A DNA stretch of 64,000 nucleotides from assembly GCA_958426425.1 (NCBI GenBank), contig CATZYY010000002.1:1-64000 (forward strand), written 5' to 3'. Shown in pieces: positions 1 through 7,074 of the stretch; within the stretch, counting starts at the first letter, position 1; every line of letters starts with the position of its first letter. The translations under genes and the position numbers were made by a program. A model generated the notes under the pieces. It was not told where the DNA came from, made no database searches, and was given only the letters and a program-made list of their open reading frames with translations. The stretch is from an uncultured Oscillospiraceae bacterium. Lineage in GTDB: Bacteria > Bacillota > Clostridia > Oscillospirales > Oscillospiraceae.

Positions 1-2
1 GC

Positions 3-311
3 GGCATGAGCGTGGACCCGGACGACAACACTCCCGGCGGCATCAAGCAGAGCGGAGCAAAAATCGTCACCTACGGCGCCCCTGTGCTGCCCGGCGCCAT
101 GTTCCTGCTTGGCTACTACGACGACGGCACCCCCGTCATGGGCCTGCCCGGCTGCGTCATGTACGCAGGCGCCACCATCTTCGACCTGGTGCTGCCCTTT
201 GTGGCGGCGGACGTGCCGGTGACCCGGGCCCAGATCGTGGCAATGGGCGAGGGCGGGCTGTGTCTTGGGTGCAAGCCCTGCCACTGGCCCCTCTGCCCCT
301 TCGGAAAGTAA
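3..311 (+). CDS. MoeA-like molybdopterin-binding protein, C-terminal part
   Basis: The window opens inside this gene, so only the last ~102 residues are visible and the true start lies upstream. The stretch contains GAPVLPGAMFLLGY, GLPGCVMY and a C-terminal Cys cluster (CLGCKPCHWPLCPFGK). Such ends occur on molybdopterin-binding proteins of the MoeA/MogA fold in clostridia, often next to molybdate transport genes, as here. The Cys-rich tail could bind a metal; this is inference. It is followed by a hairpin and the mop gene, so it probably belongs to the same molybdenum block. An enzymatic role in molybdate insertion cannot be judged from this fragment. Confidence 0.75.
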   Translation, partial: GMSVDPDDNTPGGIKQSGAKIVTYGAPVLPGAMFLLGYYDDGTPVMGLPGCVMYAGATIFDLVLPFVAADVPVTRAQIVAMGEGGLCLGCKPCHWPLCPFGK

Positions 312-315
312 AAAC

Positions 316-343
316 GATATGCGCCGCGGAAACGGCGCATATC
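316..343 (+). terminator. Hairpin after the MoeA-like gene
   Basis: An 11-bp perfect stem (GATATGCGCCG / CGGCGCATATC) with a 6-nt loop lies 4 nt after the stop codon. No T-tract follows, so termination may be weak or incomplete. Confidence 0.5.
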
Positions 344-381
344 TCTCCCCAATCGTTATACTCAAGTGAATATTACGTCTG

Positions 382-410
382 TTTCAATCCGCCCTTTCAG
401 GGCGTTGAAA
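382..410 (+). promoter_or_regulatory. Hairpin in the mop leader
   Basis: TTTCAA-tc-CGCCCT / AGGGCG-TTGAAA folds into a 12-bp stem with a 2-nt bulge and a TTC loop, 30 nt before the mop start. It sits in the untranslated leader of a molybdenum-binding protein. The family is unknown to me. It occurs once, so it is not a CRISPR array. Confidence 0.4.
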
Positions 411-439
411 ATCAATTGTTATCAGAAAGGAAGCACCGC

Positions 440-649
440 ATGAAAATCAGCGCGAGAAATCAATTCAAAGGCACCATCGTCTCCATTGAGGAGGGCGCGG
501 TGAACGGTATCGTGCGAATCGATATCGGCGGCAATATCGTGACGGCCACCATCTCCATGGGTTCCATCCGGGAGCTGGGGCTGAAAGTGGGCGGCACAGC
601 CTACGCGGTCATCAAGGCCACCTCCGTCATGGTGGCCGTGGACGAATAA
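440..649 (+). CDS. mop: Mop-type molybdate-binding TOBE protein
   Basis: This 69-residue protein is a single Mop/TOBE domain, the small beta-barrel that binds molybdate and acts as a cytoplasmic Mo store or Mo sensor domain. The typical pattern is visible: SARNQFKGTI, then EGAVNGIV, then TATIS and an ending with AVIKATSVMVA. The ATG at 440 follows AAAGGA at a normal distance. It lies 25 nt upstream of modA, so the two are probably co-transcribed. Binding to DNA is unlikely because no helix-turn-helix is present. Confidence 0.9.
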   Translation: MKISARNQFKGTIVSIEEGAVNGIVRIDIGGNIVTATISMGSIRELGLKVGGTAYAVIKATSVMVAVDE

Positions 650-674
650 ATCTGAACGAGAAGGAGAAACGAAC

Positions 675-1517
675 ATGAAAAAAGCACTGTCTTTGCTGCT
701 GGCCCTGACCATGGCCCTGGCCCTCACCGCCTGCGGCGGTACGAAGACCGATGATACCCAGACCTCCGACACTACGGAGACCACAGAGACTGAGGAGACT
801 CAGGACACCGCCGAGGCGGTGGAGCTCATTGTCTTCGCCGCCGCCTCCCTGACGGAGACTCTGGACGAGATTATCGAAAACTACAAGACCGTGGCGCCCA
901 ATGTCACCATCACGCCCTCCTATGAATCCTCCGGCACCCTGCTGGAACAGATTCAGTCCGGCGCGGACTGCGACCTGTTCCTCTCCGCCGGTGCCTCCCA
1001 GATGGACACCCTGGAAGAGAACGGCGGCGTGCTGGAGGGCTCCCGCCTGGATCTGCTGGAGAACAAGGTGGCCCTGGCGGTGCCGGAGGGCAACCCCAAG
1101 GGCATCGAGAGCTTTGACCAGCTCTCCGAGCTGCTGAAAAGCGGCGACGTGTTCCTGGCCATCGGCAACAGCGATGTGCCCGTGGGACAGTACACCCAGA
1201 AGATCTTCGCTTACTATGGCATTGAGGAGGCAGCCATCGCCGACTGCCTGACCTACGGCTCCAACGTCAAGGAAGTCACCACCCAGGTCAGCGAGGGGGC
1301 CGTGGACTGCGGCATCATCTACGCCACCGACGCCTTCTCCGCAGGGCTCACCACCGTGGACGGCGCCACCGCCGAGATGTGCGGTCAGGTGATTTACCCC
1401 GCCGCCGTGACGGCCGGCAGCGCGCATCCCGACGAGGCCCAGGCCTTTTTGGACTATCTGACCACCGCCGAGGCCGGCGCGGTCTTTGAGAGCGTGGGCT
1501 TCACTCCGCTGAGCTGA
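675..1517 (+). CDS. modA: Molybdate ABC transporter substrate-binding lipoprotein
   Basis: ModA captures molybdate (or tungstate) outside the membrane and hands it to ModBC. The 280-residue product starts with a lipoprotein signal ending at Cys20 (LTAC), then a Thr/Glu/Asp-rich linker, then the periplasmic-binding fold (IVFAAASLTETLDEI, a hallmark of ModA, and PSYESSGTL). The AAGGAGAAACGA site precedes ATG 675. Mop is upstream, modB and modC downstream. Molybdate and tungstate specificity cannot be separated by eye. Confidence 0.93.
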   Translation: MKKALSLLLALTMALALTACGGTKTDDTQTSDTTETTETEETQDTAEAVELIVFAAASLTETLDEIIENYKTVAPNVTITPSYESSGTLLEQIQSGADCDLFLSAGASQMDTLEENGGVLEGSRLDLLENKVALAVPEGNPKGIESFDQLSELLKSGDVFLAIGNSDVPVGQYTQKIFAYYGIEEAAIADCLTYGSNVKEVTTQVSEGAVDCGIIYATDAFSAGLTTVDGATAEMCGQVIYPAAVTAGSAHPDEAQAFLDYLTTAEAGAVFESVGFTPLS

Positions 1518-1538
1518 CGCCCCCAGAATCCATTCTGT

Positions 1539-1561
1539 CCGGCCGGGCTTTGCCCGGCCGG
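1539..1561 (+). terminator. GC-rich hairpin after modA
   Basis: A 10-bp perfect stem (CCGGCCGGGC / GCCCGGCCGG) with a TTT loop lies 21 nt after the modA stop. The only T-run is several bases further on, so this may be an attenuator or mRNA-stability element inside the mod operon. A related but weaker pair (GCCCGG ... CCGGGC, 1781-1807) precedes the second repeat copy. Confidence 0.5.
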
Positions 1562-1635
1562 ACCAAGGTTTTCTCCGCAAATCACGTTCTCGGCCCAAGT
1601 TCCGCCCCGCTGGCAATCTGCCTTGAGACAAGTCT

Positions 1636-1737
1636 GCCTTCGGCGGGCGGAAACGGCGTCCCCTATCATCCCCCCACAGGAGGTCCCGTAATATGGACTG
1701 GTTTCCCCTTTACAATTCTCTGCGCATCGCCGCCATT
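1636..1737 (+). repeat. Copy 1 of duplicated modB leader and start region
   Basis: This segment matches 1848-1946 over its length with scattered changes: a GCCTTCGGCGG box, AAACGGCGTCC, TATCATCCC, the ribosome site AGGAGGTCCCGT and the first codons of modB. The two copies are about 211 bp apart. The GC-rich hairpins before each copy are also alike, so the original duplication may have been larger. Confidence 0.85.
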
Positions 1738-1752
1738 GCCCCATTGGGCTAA
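1693..1752 (+). pseudogene. Truncated duplicate of the modB start
   Basis: Behind its own AGGAGG site, an ATG opens a 19-residue frame that begins MDWFPLYNSLRIAAI and then stops at TAA 1750-1752. The true ModB begins MDWFPLLNSLRIAAI. Between the copies Leu (ctg/tta), Arg (cgc/aga) and Ile (atc/att) codons differ but encode the same residues. It is either a broken modB start or a short leader peptide; the sequence alone does not decide. Confidence 0.6.
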
Positions 1753-1847
1753 CGCCCAACGGGGACCCCGGATCGATCTTGCCCGGACAGGCAAAGCCCG
1801 ACCGGGCCAAGGCCGCAAAACGCTTGTACGCCGCGCCGCGGCGCCCC

Positions 1848-1946
1848 GCCTTCGGCGGACGAAAACGGCGTCCTCTATCATCCCCTCAGGAGGTCCCGTG
1901 TATGGACTGGTTTCCCCTTCTAAACTCTTTAAGAATTGCCGCCATT
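1848..1946 (+). repeat. Copy 2 of duplicated modB leader and start region
   Basis: This copy carries the functional ribosome site and start of modB (ATG 1902). It matches 1636-1737 in order and spacing, with small indels around the ribosome site. Confidence 0.85.
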
Positions 1947-2579
1947 TCCACAGTGGCCGTGTTTTTTCTCGGCATCTGGGCGGCGCATTACATTGCGAAG
2001 CTACCCCGGCTGGTGAAAGGCGTACTGGACGTGGTGCTGACGTTGCCACTGGTGCTGCCGCCAACGGTGGTGGGCTGGCTCCTTTTGATGCTGCTGGGGC
2101 CCAAGCGGCCCATCGGCCTCTGGGTCCTGGAGACCTTCGGGGTGAAGCTGGTGATGACCTGGTGGTCCGCCATTTTCGCAACCGTCGTGGTGGCCTTCCC
2201 CCTCATGTACCGCACCGCGCGGGGTGCCTTTGAGAGCTTCGACCGGAACCTCTCCGACGCGGGAAGGACTCTGGGCCGCTCCAACACGTGGGTGTTCTGG
2301 CGAGTCCAGATGCCGGTGTGCAGGCAGGGCATTTTGGCCGGGACTGTACTGGCCTTCGCAAGGGCGCTGGGTGAGTACGGCGCCACCTCCATGATCGCCG
2401 GCTACACCCCCGGCCGCACCGCCACCATCTCCACCACCGTCTACCAGCTCTGGCGCACCAACGACAACGCGGGCGCCGCCATGTGGGTGCTGGTGAACAT
2501 CGCCATCTCCGCCGTGTTCCTGCTGGCGGTGAACCTGCTGGAATCCCGGCAGAAGGCGGAAAAAGGAGGGCGGCGCTGA
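1902..2579 (+). CDS. modB: Molybdate ABC transporter permease
   Basis: ModB is the membrane channel of the molybdate importer. The 225-residue product has about five to six hydrophobic segments and the EAA-loop signature that contacts ModC (FARALGEYGATSMIAGYTPG). ATG 1902 was chosen because AGGAGG precedes it and the protein then starts MDWFPLLNSL directly before the first membrane segment; the open frame extends upstream but through low-complexity leader sequence. The stop overlaps the modC start (TGATG), indicating translational coupling. Confidence 0.92.
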   Translation: MDWFPLLNSLRIAAISTVAVFFLGIWAAHYIAKLPRLVKGVLDVVLTLPLVLPPTVVGWLLLMLLGPKRPIGLWVLETFGVKLVMTWWSAIFATVVVAFPLMYRTARGAFESFDRNLSDAGRTLGRSNTWVFWRVQMPVCRQGILAGTVLAFARALGEYGATSMIAGYTPGRTATISTTVYQLWRTNDNAGAAMWVLVNIAISAVFLLAVNLLESRQKAEKGGRR

Positions 2580-3625
2580 TGGGTCTGTATGTGGACATTG
2601 AAAAGCGCATGGGGGACTTCCATCTGGAGGTCCAGTTTCAGGCGGAACGGGAGACATTGGCCCTGCTGGGTGCTTCCGGCTGCGGCAAGAGCGTGACGCT
2701 CCGGTGCGTGGCGGGCATCCTAACCCCGGACAAAGGCCGCATCACTCTGGACGGTGTGACCCTCTTTGACAGCGCTGCCCGCATCGACCTGCCGCCCCAG
2801 AAGCGGCGGGTGGGCTACCTTTTTCAGCAGTACGCCCTGTTCCCCAACATGACGGTGCGGCAAAACATCGCCGCTGCGGTCCGGGACCGGAAAACCCGGA
2901 CCGCAGCCACGGAGGAAAAGCTCCGGCAGTTCCAGCTGGAGGCGGTGGCGGACCTGCGGCCCGCCCAGCTCTCCGGCGGACAGCAGCAGCGCTGCGCCTT
3001 AGCCCGGATCTTGGCTTCGGAGCCGGGGGCCATTTTGCTGGACGAGCCCTTTTCCGCTCTGGACAGCTACCTGAAGTATCAGTTAGAATTGGAGCTGTGG
3101 GAGACCCTGTCCGCCTTCCCGGGCCCAGTGGTGTGGGTATCCCATGACCGGGGAGAGGTGCTGCGCAACTGCCCAAAGGTCTGCGTCATGGACCATGGCC
3201 GCTCCCAGGCCGTGCGGCCCATGGCTGACCTGATGGCCCGGCCCGGCACTGAGGCGGCGGCCCGGCTCTCCGGCTGCGAGAACTTTGCCGACGCGGCCCC
3301 CCAGGGCGACAGGGTACACCTTCCGGCGTGGGGCGTGACCCTTGCCTGCGGCGGAGCAGTGCCGGAGGAGATCCACCGGGCGGGTATCCGGGCCCGGAGC
3401 CTGCGCCCGGCGGAGGCCGGAATGGAAAACGCCTTTGCCTGCCGGGTGGTCCGGGTGGTGGAGGACGTGAACGCCCTCACCGTGCTGCTGCGTCCGGAGG
3501 CCGCGGCGGCGGATGCACCGCCCATCTGCATGGAGGCGGACCGGGGGACCTGGCGGGCCCAGAGCGGCGAAACGGTCACCGTGGCTGTGGACCCCGGCGA
3601 GATTTTGCTGCTCAGTGATAAATAA
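2579..3625 (+). CDS. modC: Molybdate ABC transporter ATP-binding protein
   Basis: ModC energises molybdate import in the cytoplasm. Of 348 residues the first ~230 form the ABC domain: Walker A GASGCGKS (31-38), the signature LSGGQQQR, and Walker B ILLDEPFSALD, then the switch His in WVSHDRGEV. The last ~60 residues resemble a Mop/TOBE regulatory domain (ACRVVRVVEDVNALTVLLRP). ATG 2579 overlaps the modB stop. A normal ribosome site (AAAGGAGGG) lies inside the end of modB. Confidence 0.92.
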   Translation: MGLYVDIEKRMGDFHLEVQFQAERETLALLGASGCGKSVTLRCVAGILTPDKGRITLDGVTLFDSAARIDLPPQKRRVGYLFQQYALFPNMTVRQNIAAAVRDRKTRTAATEEKLRQFQLEAVADLRPAQLSGGQQQRCALARILASEPGAILLDEPFSALDSYLKYQLELELWETLSAFPGPVVWVSHDRGEVLRNCPKVCVMDHGRSQAVRPMADLMARPGTEAAARLSGCENFADAAPQGDRVHLPAWGVTLACGGAVPEEIHRAGIRARSLRPAEAGMENAFACRVVRVVEDVNALTVLLRPEAAAADAPPICMEADRGTWRAQSGETVTVAVDPGEILLLSDK

Positions 3626-3638
3626 AGGAGGAATTCAC

Positions 3639-4136
3639 ATGTTCAAGGCGGCGGTGGTGACAGTCAGCGACCGCAGTTTTCGCGGCGAGCGGCCGGACGG
3701 CGGCGGGCCGGTGGTAGCGGAGCTTCTGAAAGTCGCCGGATACGAGATTGCGGAAACCGTGATTGTACCCGATGAACAGGATCAGATCGAGGCGGCCCTG
3801 CGGGCGCTGTGTGATACGGGGGGAATCTCCCTGGTGGTCACCACCGGCGGCACCGGCTTCTCTCCCCGGGACGTGACCCCGGAGGCCACTATGGCGGTGT
3901 GCCAGCGGCTGACGCCGGGCATTCCGGAGGCCATGCGCTACGCCTCTATGCAGGTGACCCCCCGGGGGATGCTGTCCCGGGCGGCGGCGGGCATTCGTGG
4001 CAGGACGCTGATCGTAAACCTGCCTGGCTCCCCCAAGGCAGCCAAAGAGAATCTGGAGGCAGTGCTCCCCACCCTTGCCCACGGCCTGGAGATGCTCACC
4101 GGCGGCCCCGCCGACTGCGCATCTTTAACAGACTGA
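3639..4136 (+). CDS. mogA: MogA/MoaB-family molybdopterin adenylyltransferase
   Basis: This 165-residue protein belongs to the MoCF_biosynth fold, whose members adenylylate molybdopterin before molybdate insertion. The family motif TTGGTGFSPRDVTPEAT (residues ~68-84), the initial AAVVTVSDRS and the PGSPKAA segment are clear. An AAAGGAGG site precedes ATG 3639, 13 nt after modC. It is the last gene of the mod operon and is followed by a strong terminator. MogA and MoaB cannot be separated by eye, but the mod context supports a molybdenum cofactor role. Confidence 0.88.
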   Translation: MFKAAVVTVSDRSFRGERPDGGGPVVAELLKVAGYEIAETVIVPDEQDQIEAALRALCDTGGISLVVTTGGTGFSPRDVTPEATMAVCQRLTPGIPEAMRYASMQVTPRGMLSRAAAGIRGRTLIVNLPGSPKAAKENLEAVLPTLAHGLEMLTGGPADCASLTD

Positions 4137-4144
4137 GACAGATA

Positions 4145-4178
4145 AAACCCCCGGACACAATGTCCGGGGGTTTCTTTC
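4145..4178 (+). terminator. Rho-independent terminator of the mod operon
   Basis: A 13-bp perfect stem (AAACCCCCGGACA / TGTCCGGGGGTTT) with a 3-nt loop runs into TTTCTTTC. It lies 9 nt after the mogA stop. Confidence 0.92.
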
Positions 4179-4248
4179 AGAATCATCTGCTTTTTCTGCG
4201 GGAAATCCCAGGTTTTCAGAATCTCCGGGAGGTTCTGCGCAGCATTCA

Positions 4249-4683
4249 CTAACGTTCGTCACCTGATTTTTCACACTCCCGGCGCACCAGGTCCGCCAGG
4301 GTAAACCGATCCACATAGCCGTTGATAACCTCATACAGCCCCGCCCAGAAATCCCGGGCGGCACATCCATCACAGCGGCCGCAGATATTGTTTTCCTGGG
4401 GGTCCAAACAGGTCACCGGGGCCAAGTCTCCCTCTGTCAGCCGCAGAATGCTGCCCACCGTATACTCCTCCGGATCACGGGTCAGACGATAGCCGCCCTG
4501 CGCTCCCCGTCCGCTGCGGAGAAAGCCTGCCTTTCCCAATATACCAGCAATCTGCTCCAGGTACTTGGTAGACAGCTCCTGCCGAACCGCCACATCCTTT
4601 AACGGCACATAACCCAGCTGCCCGTGGATTGCCACATCCGTCATTAACCGCAGGGCATATCGCCCTCTGGTGGAAACACGCAT
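4249..4683 (-). CDS. Rrf2-family (IscR-like) regulator with Cys cluster
   Basis: A 144-residue Rrf2 protein: winged helix at residues 1-80 (STRGRYALRLMTDVAIHG, then GAQGGYRLTRDP), followed by Cys92, Cys101, Cys104 and Cys107. Rrf2 proteins with three or four such cysteines (IscR, RsrR, NsrR) bind an Fe-S cluster and sense iron, sulfur, redox or nitric oxide. No isc or cys gene is adjacent, so the target is unknown. It is transcribed alone, divergently from the malic enzyme gene, and could regulate either or itself. Confidence 0.88.
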   Translation of the reverse strand: MRVSTRGRYALRLMTDVAIHGQLGYVPLKDVAVRQELSTKYLEQIAGILGKAGFLRSGRGAQGGYRLTRDPEEYTVGSILRLTEGDLAPVTCLDPQENNICGRCDGCAARDFWAGLYEVINGYVDRFTLADLVRRECEKSGDER

Positions 4684-4705
4684 GGCCCCTCCCTCCTTTC
4701 TTTTT

Positions 4706-4734
4706 ATTTTGCCATGATGTTGTTACAATTGCAA
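4706..4734 (-). promoter_or_regulatory. Possible sigma-A promoter of the Rrf2 gene
   Basis: On the minus strand TTGCAA and CAAAAT are 17 nt apart, about 23 nt before the start codon. Confidence 0.45.
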
Positions 4735-4803
4735 TATTTTTTCCATTATTTGTGTATTTTTATTTCTTTTTTTGGGAGCTTATAGACGAAAACACAGGAT
4801 GAA

Positions 4804-4832
4804 TTGACATTCGCCCAGCTTTTTCGTAAAAT
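4804..4832 (+). promoter_or_regulatory. Sigma-A promoter of the malic enzyme gene
   Basis: TTGACA (4804-4809) and TAAAAT (4827-4832) are separated by exactly 17 nt, 59 nt before the ATG. Confidence 0.8.
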
Positions 4833-4891
4833 GGAGTAAATCGTCAACTTCTTGCATCCAAAAAAATATTCAACAGGAGGTTCAAAGAACC

Positions 4892-6064
4892 ATGGATTAT
4901 GCAAAGGAATCTCTCCGTCTGCACTATGAGTGGAAGGGCAAGCTGGAGGTGACGCCCCGGGCGGAAGTCAACTCCAAGGAGGCTCTGTCCCTTGCCTATA
5001 CGCCGGGCGTGGCCCAGCCCTGCCTGGAAATCCAGAAGGACGTCAACAAGAGCTACGAGCTGACCCGCCGGTGGAACACCGTGGCCGTGGTCACCGACGG
5101 CTCCGCCGTACTGGGCCTGGGCGACATCGGCCCTGAGGCCGGCATGCCGGTTATGGAGGGCAAGTGCGTCCTGTTCAAGGCCTTCGGCGGCGTGGACGCC
5201 ATCCCCCTGTGCGTACGCAGCCACGATGTGGACGAGATCGTAAACACCGTGGCCCTGCTGGCCGGGTCCTTCGGCGGTGTGAACCTGGAGGACATCGCCG
5301 CCCCCCGGTGCTTTGAGATCGAGCGGAAGCTGAAGGAGCGCTGCGACATTCCCATCTTCCACGACGACCAGCACGGCACCGCTGTCATCACTCTGGCAGG
5401 CCTCACCAACGCGCTGAAAGTGGTGGGCAAGAAGCCGGAGGATGTGAAGATCGTTTTCAACGGCGCCGGCGCCGCTGCCATCGCCATTGTGAAGCTGCTG
5501 CTGTCCGCCGGTGCCGAAAATATCACCCTCTGTGACCGCAAGGGCGCCATTTACGCCGGCCGGACCGAGGGCATGAACGCCGTGAAGGAGGAAATCGCCC
5601 AGGTGACCAACCCTGCCAAACAGGCCGGCTCCCTGGCCGACGTGCTGGTGGGGGCCGACGTATTCATCGGCGTGTCCGCCCCCGGTGCTGTCACCACGGA
5701 GATGGTGAAGACCATGGCCAAGGACGCAGTTATTTTCGCCTGCGCCAACCCCACGCCGGAGATCTTCCCCGACGACGCCAGAGCCGGCGGCGCGGCGGTG
5801 ATCGCCACCGGCCGCAGCGATTTCCCCAACCAGATCAATAACGTCTTGGCCTTCCCCGGCATCTTCCGAGGTGCGCTGGACGCCCGGGCTAGCGACATTA
5901 ACGACGCTATGAAGATTGCGGCCGCCCAGGCCCTGGCAGACCTGGTAGGCGACGACCTCAGCGCCGACTATATCATCCCCGCTGCCTTCGATCCCCGTGT
6001 CAAGGACGCCGTGGCCGCCGCCGTCAATAAGGCCGCCCACGACTCTGGCGTAGCTCGGATCTGA
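4892..6064 (+). CDS. NAD(P)-dependent malic enzyme
   Basis: Oxidative decarboxylation of malate to pyruvate and CO2 in the cytoplasm. The 390-residue length fits the short bacterial form without a phosphotransacetylase domain. Visible are the catalytic Tyr motif SLAYTPGVAQPC (Tyr36), the Lys-containing EGKCVLFKAFGGVDAIP, the metal site FHDDQHGTAVI, and the nucleotide-binding GAGAAAIAIV. ACAGGAGG precedes ATG 4892 and a consensus promoter lies upstream, so it is a single-gene unit. NAD versus NADP preference is not readable by eye. Confidence 0.93.
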   Translation: MDYAKESLRLHYEWKGKLEVTPRAEVNSKEALSLAYTPGVAQPCLEIQKDVNKSYELTRRWNTVAVVTDGSAVLGLGDIGPEAGMPVMEGKCVLFKAFGGVDAIPLCVRSHDVDEIVNTVALLAGSFGGVNLEDIAAPRCFEIERKLKERCDIPIFHDDQHGTAVITLAGLTNALKVVGKKPEDVKIVFNGAGAAAIAIVKLLLSAGAENITLCDRKGAIYAGRTEGMNAVKEEIAQVTNPAKQAGSLADVLVGADVFIGVSAPGAVTTEMVKTMAKDAVIFACANPTPEIFPDDARAGGAAVIATGRSDFPNQINNVLAFPGIFRGALDARASDINDAMKIAAAQALADLVGDDLSADYIIPAAFDPRVKDAVAAAVNKAAHDSGVARI

Positions 6065-6103
6065 GAAGTTTTCAAAGAGTTTTCGGCATCCGGCGGCTTT
6101 TTC

Positions 6104-6133
6104 TTGCAAAGAGGCGGGAAATTGTGGTAGAAT
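6104..6133 (+). promoter_or_regulatory. Possible promoter of the DtxR-like gene
   Basis: TTGCAA (6104-6109) and TAGAAT (6128-6133) are 18 nt apart, 36 nt before the GTG start. Confidence 0.55.
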
Positions 6134-6169
6134 AAATAAACGAAGCCCAGCTGAAAGGAAGTCTCCGCC

Positions 6170-6544
6170 GTGAAAATTCAAGAATCCGCCGAAAACTACC
6201 TGGAAACCATTCTGATCCTGCGGGAGAGAAAGGGGTTTGTCCGCTCCATTGACATTGCCGGAGAGCTGGAATTCTCCAAGCCCAGTGTCAGCGTGGCTAT
6301 AAAGAACCTGCGGGAGAACGGCTATATCCAGGTGGATGAGCTGGGTCACATCACCCTCACCGGCTCCGGAGAAGAAATTGCCCAGCGGATTTACGAGCGG
6401 CACACTTTCCTGTCCACCTGGCTGACGGCCCTGGGCGTAGACCCCAAGGTGGCGGCGGAGGACGCCTGCCGCATTGAGCACGTCATCAGTGCGGAGAGCT
6501 TTTCCGCCATCCGCGCCCATGTGGAAGAAAATCAGGCCCATTGA
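6170..6544 (+). CDS. DtxR/MntR-family metal-dependent regulator
   Basis: A 124-residue protein starting with GTG (site GAAAGGAAG). The N-terminal winged helix (ESAENYLETILILRER, then SKPSVSVAIKNLRENGYI) and the following dimerisation helices with metal-ligand-like residues (ERHTFLSTWLTALGV, CRIEHVISAESF) match DtxR/MntR regulators, which repress Mn or Fe uptake genes when metal is bound. The C-terminal SH3-like domain of DtxR is absent, as in MntR. No metal transporter is adjacent. A strong terminator follows, so the gene stands alone. Confidence 0.85.
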   Translation: MKIQESAENYLETILILRERKGFVRSIDIAGELEFSKPSVSVAIKNLRENGYIQVDELGHITLTGSGEEIAQRIYERHTFLSTWLTALGVDPKVAAEDACRIEHVISAESFSAIRAHVEENQAH

Positions 6545-6556
6545 GACAACCAGCAA

Positions 6557-6591
6557 ACGCCGCGGGAACGTGTTTCCCGCGGCGTCTTTTT
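6557..6591 (+). terminator. Rho-independent terminator
   Basis: A 12-bp stem (ACGCCGCGGGAA / TTCCCGCGGCGT) is followed by CTTTTTG. It closes the DtxR-like transcript. Confidence 0.92.
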
Positions 6592-6604
6592 GTGGAATTT
6601 CCCG

Positions 6605-6633
6605 TTGAGGAGGAAGACGGATTTTGCTATAAT
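6605..6633 (+). promoter_or_regulatory. Promoter of the DUF4430/ECF pair
   Basis: TTGAGG (6605-6610) and TATAAT (6628-6633) are 17 nt apart. The transcript leader is about 45 nt, with a possible GCCC...GGGC pairing just before the ribosome site. Confidence 0.7.
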
Positions 6634-6684
6634 CAGGGAGATGTCGGAAACGCCCGCCCTATGGATGGGCAGAAGGAGGATTTC

Positions 6685-7074
6685 ATGAAGAAGAAACTGC
6701 TGCTGGGCTGCGGCGCTCTAGTGCTGGCCTGTCTGCTGACCGCCGTGCTGTATATTCAGACCCGTCCCGGCACCGCCGCGGGTGCAAAGTCCATTGACGT
6801 GCTGGTAGTCCACGGAGATGGGTCCGAAGCTAGTTTCCAATACCAGACCGACGAGGAATACCTGGGCGATGTGCTGACGGAAAACGGCCTGGTGGAGGGC
6901 ACGGAGAGCGCATATGGCCTGTTTATCACCACCGTGGACGGCGAGACGGCGGATGACTCCCTCCAGCAGTGGTGGTGCATCACCCGGGAGGGGGAGATGC
7001 TCCCCACCGGCGCCGATCAAACTCCCATTGCCGACGGGGAACAGTATGAGCTGACCCTGACGGAAGGGTACTAA
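6685..7074 (+). CDS. DUF4430 (transcobalamin C-terminal-like) exported protein
   Basis: A 129-residue protein with an uncleaved or signal-peptide-like N-terminal segment (residues 5-25) and a DUF4430 domain. The domain is recognisable by GDVLTENGLVEG, the WWCI core (QQWWCITREGEM) and the ending ADQTPIADGEQYELTLTEGY. DUF4430 resembles the C-terminal lobe of eukaryotic cobalamin carriers. AGAAGGAGG precedes ATG 6685. The stop is immediately followed by the ATG of the ECF S-component, so the two are one unit, which suggests a surface ligand-capture protein paired with a membrane uptake subunit. The ligand is not shown by the sequence. Confidence 0.8.
   Translation: MKKKLLLGCGALVLACLLTAVLYIQTRPGTAAGAKSIDVLVVHGDGSEASFQYQTDEEYLGDVLTENGLVEGTESAYGLFITTVDGETADDSLQQWWCITREGEMLPTGADQTPIADGEQYELTLTEGY

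Noticed and set aside
381..412. CRISPR-repeat-like sequence GTTTCAATCCGCCC...GTTGAAA
   Set aside because: It occurs only once, with no spacer-repeat series and no cas genes in the window.
4844..6556. Long minus-strand open frame opposite the malic enzyme and DtxR-like genes
   Set aside because: It is the shadow of two clear genes in a GC-rich region and has His/Gly/Val-rich non-protein-like composition.
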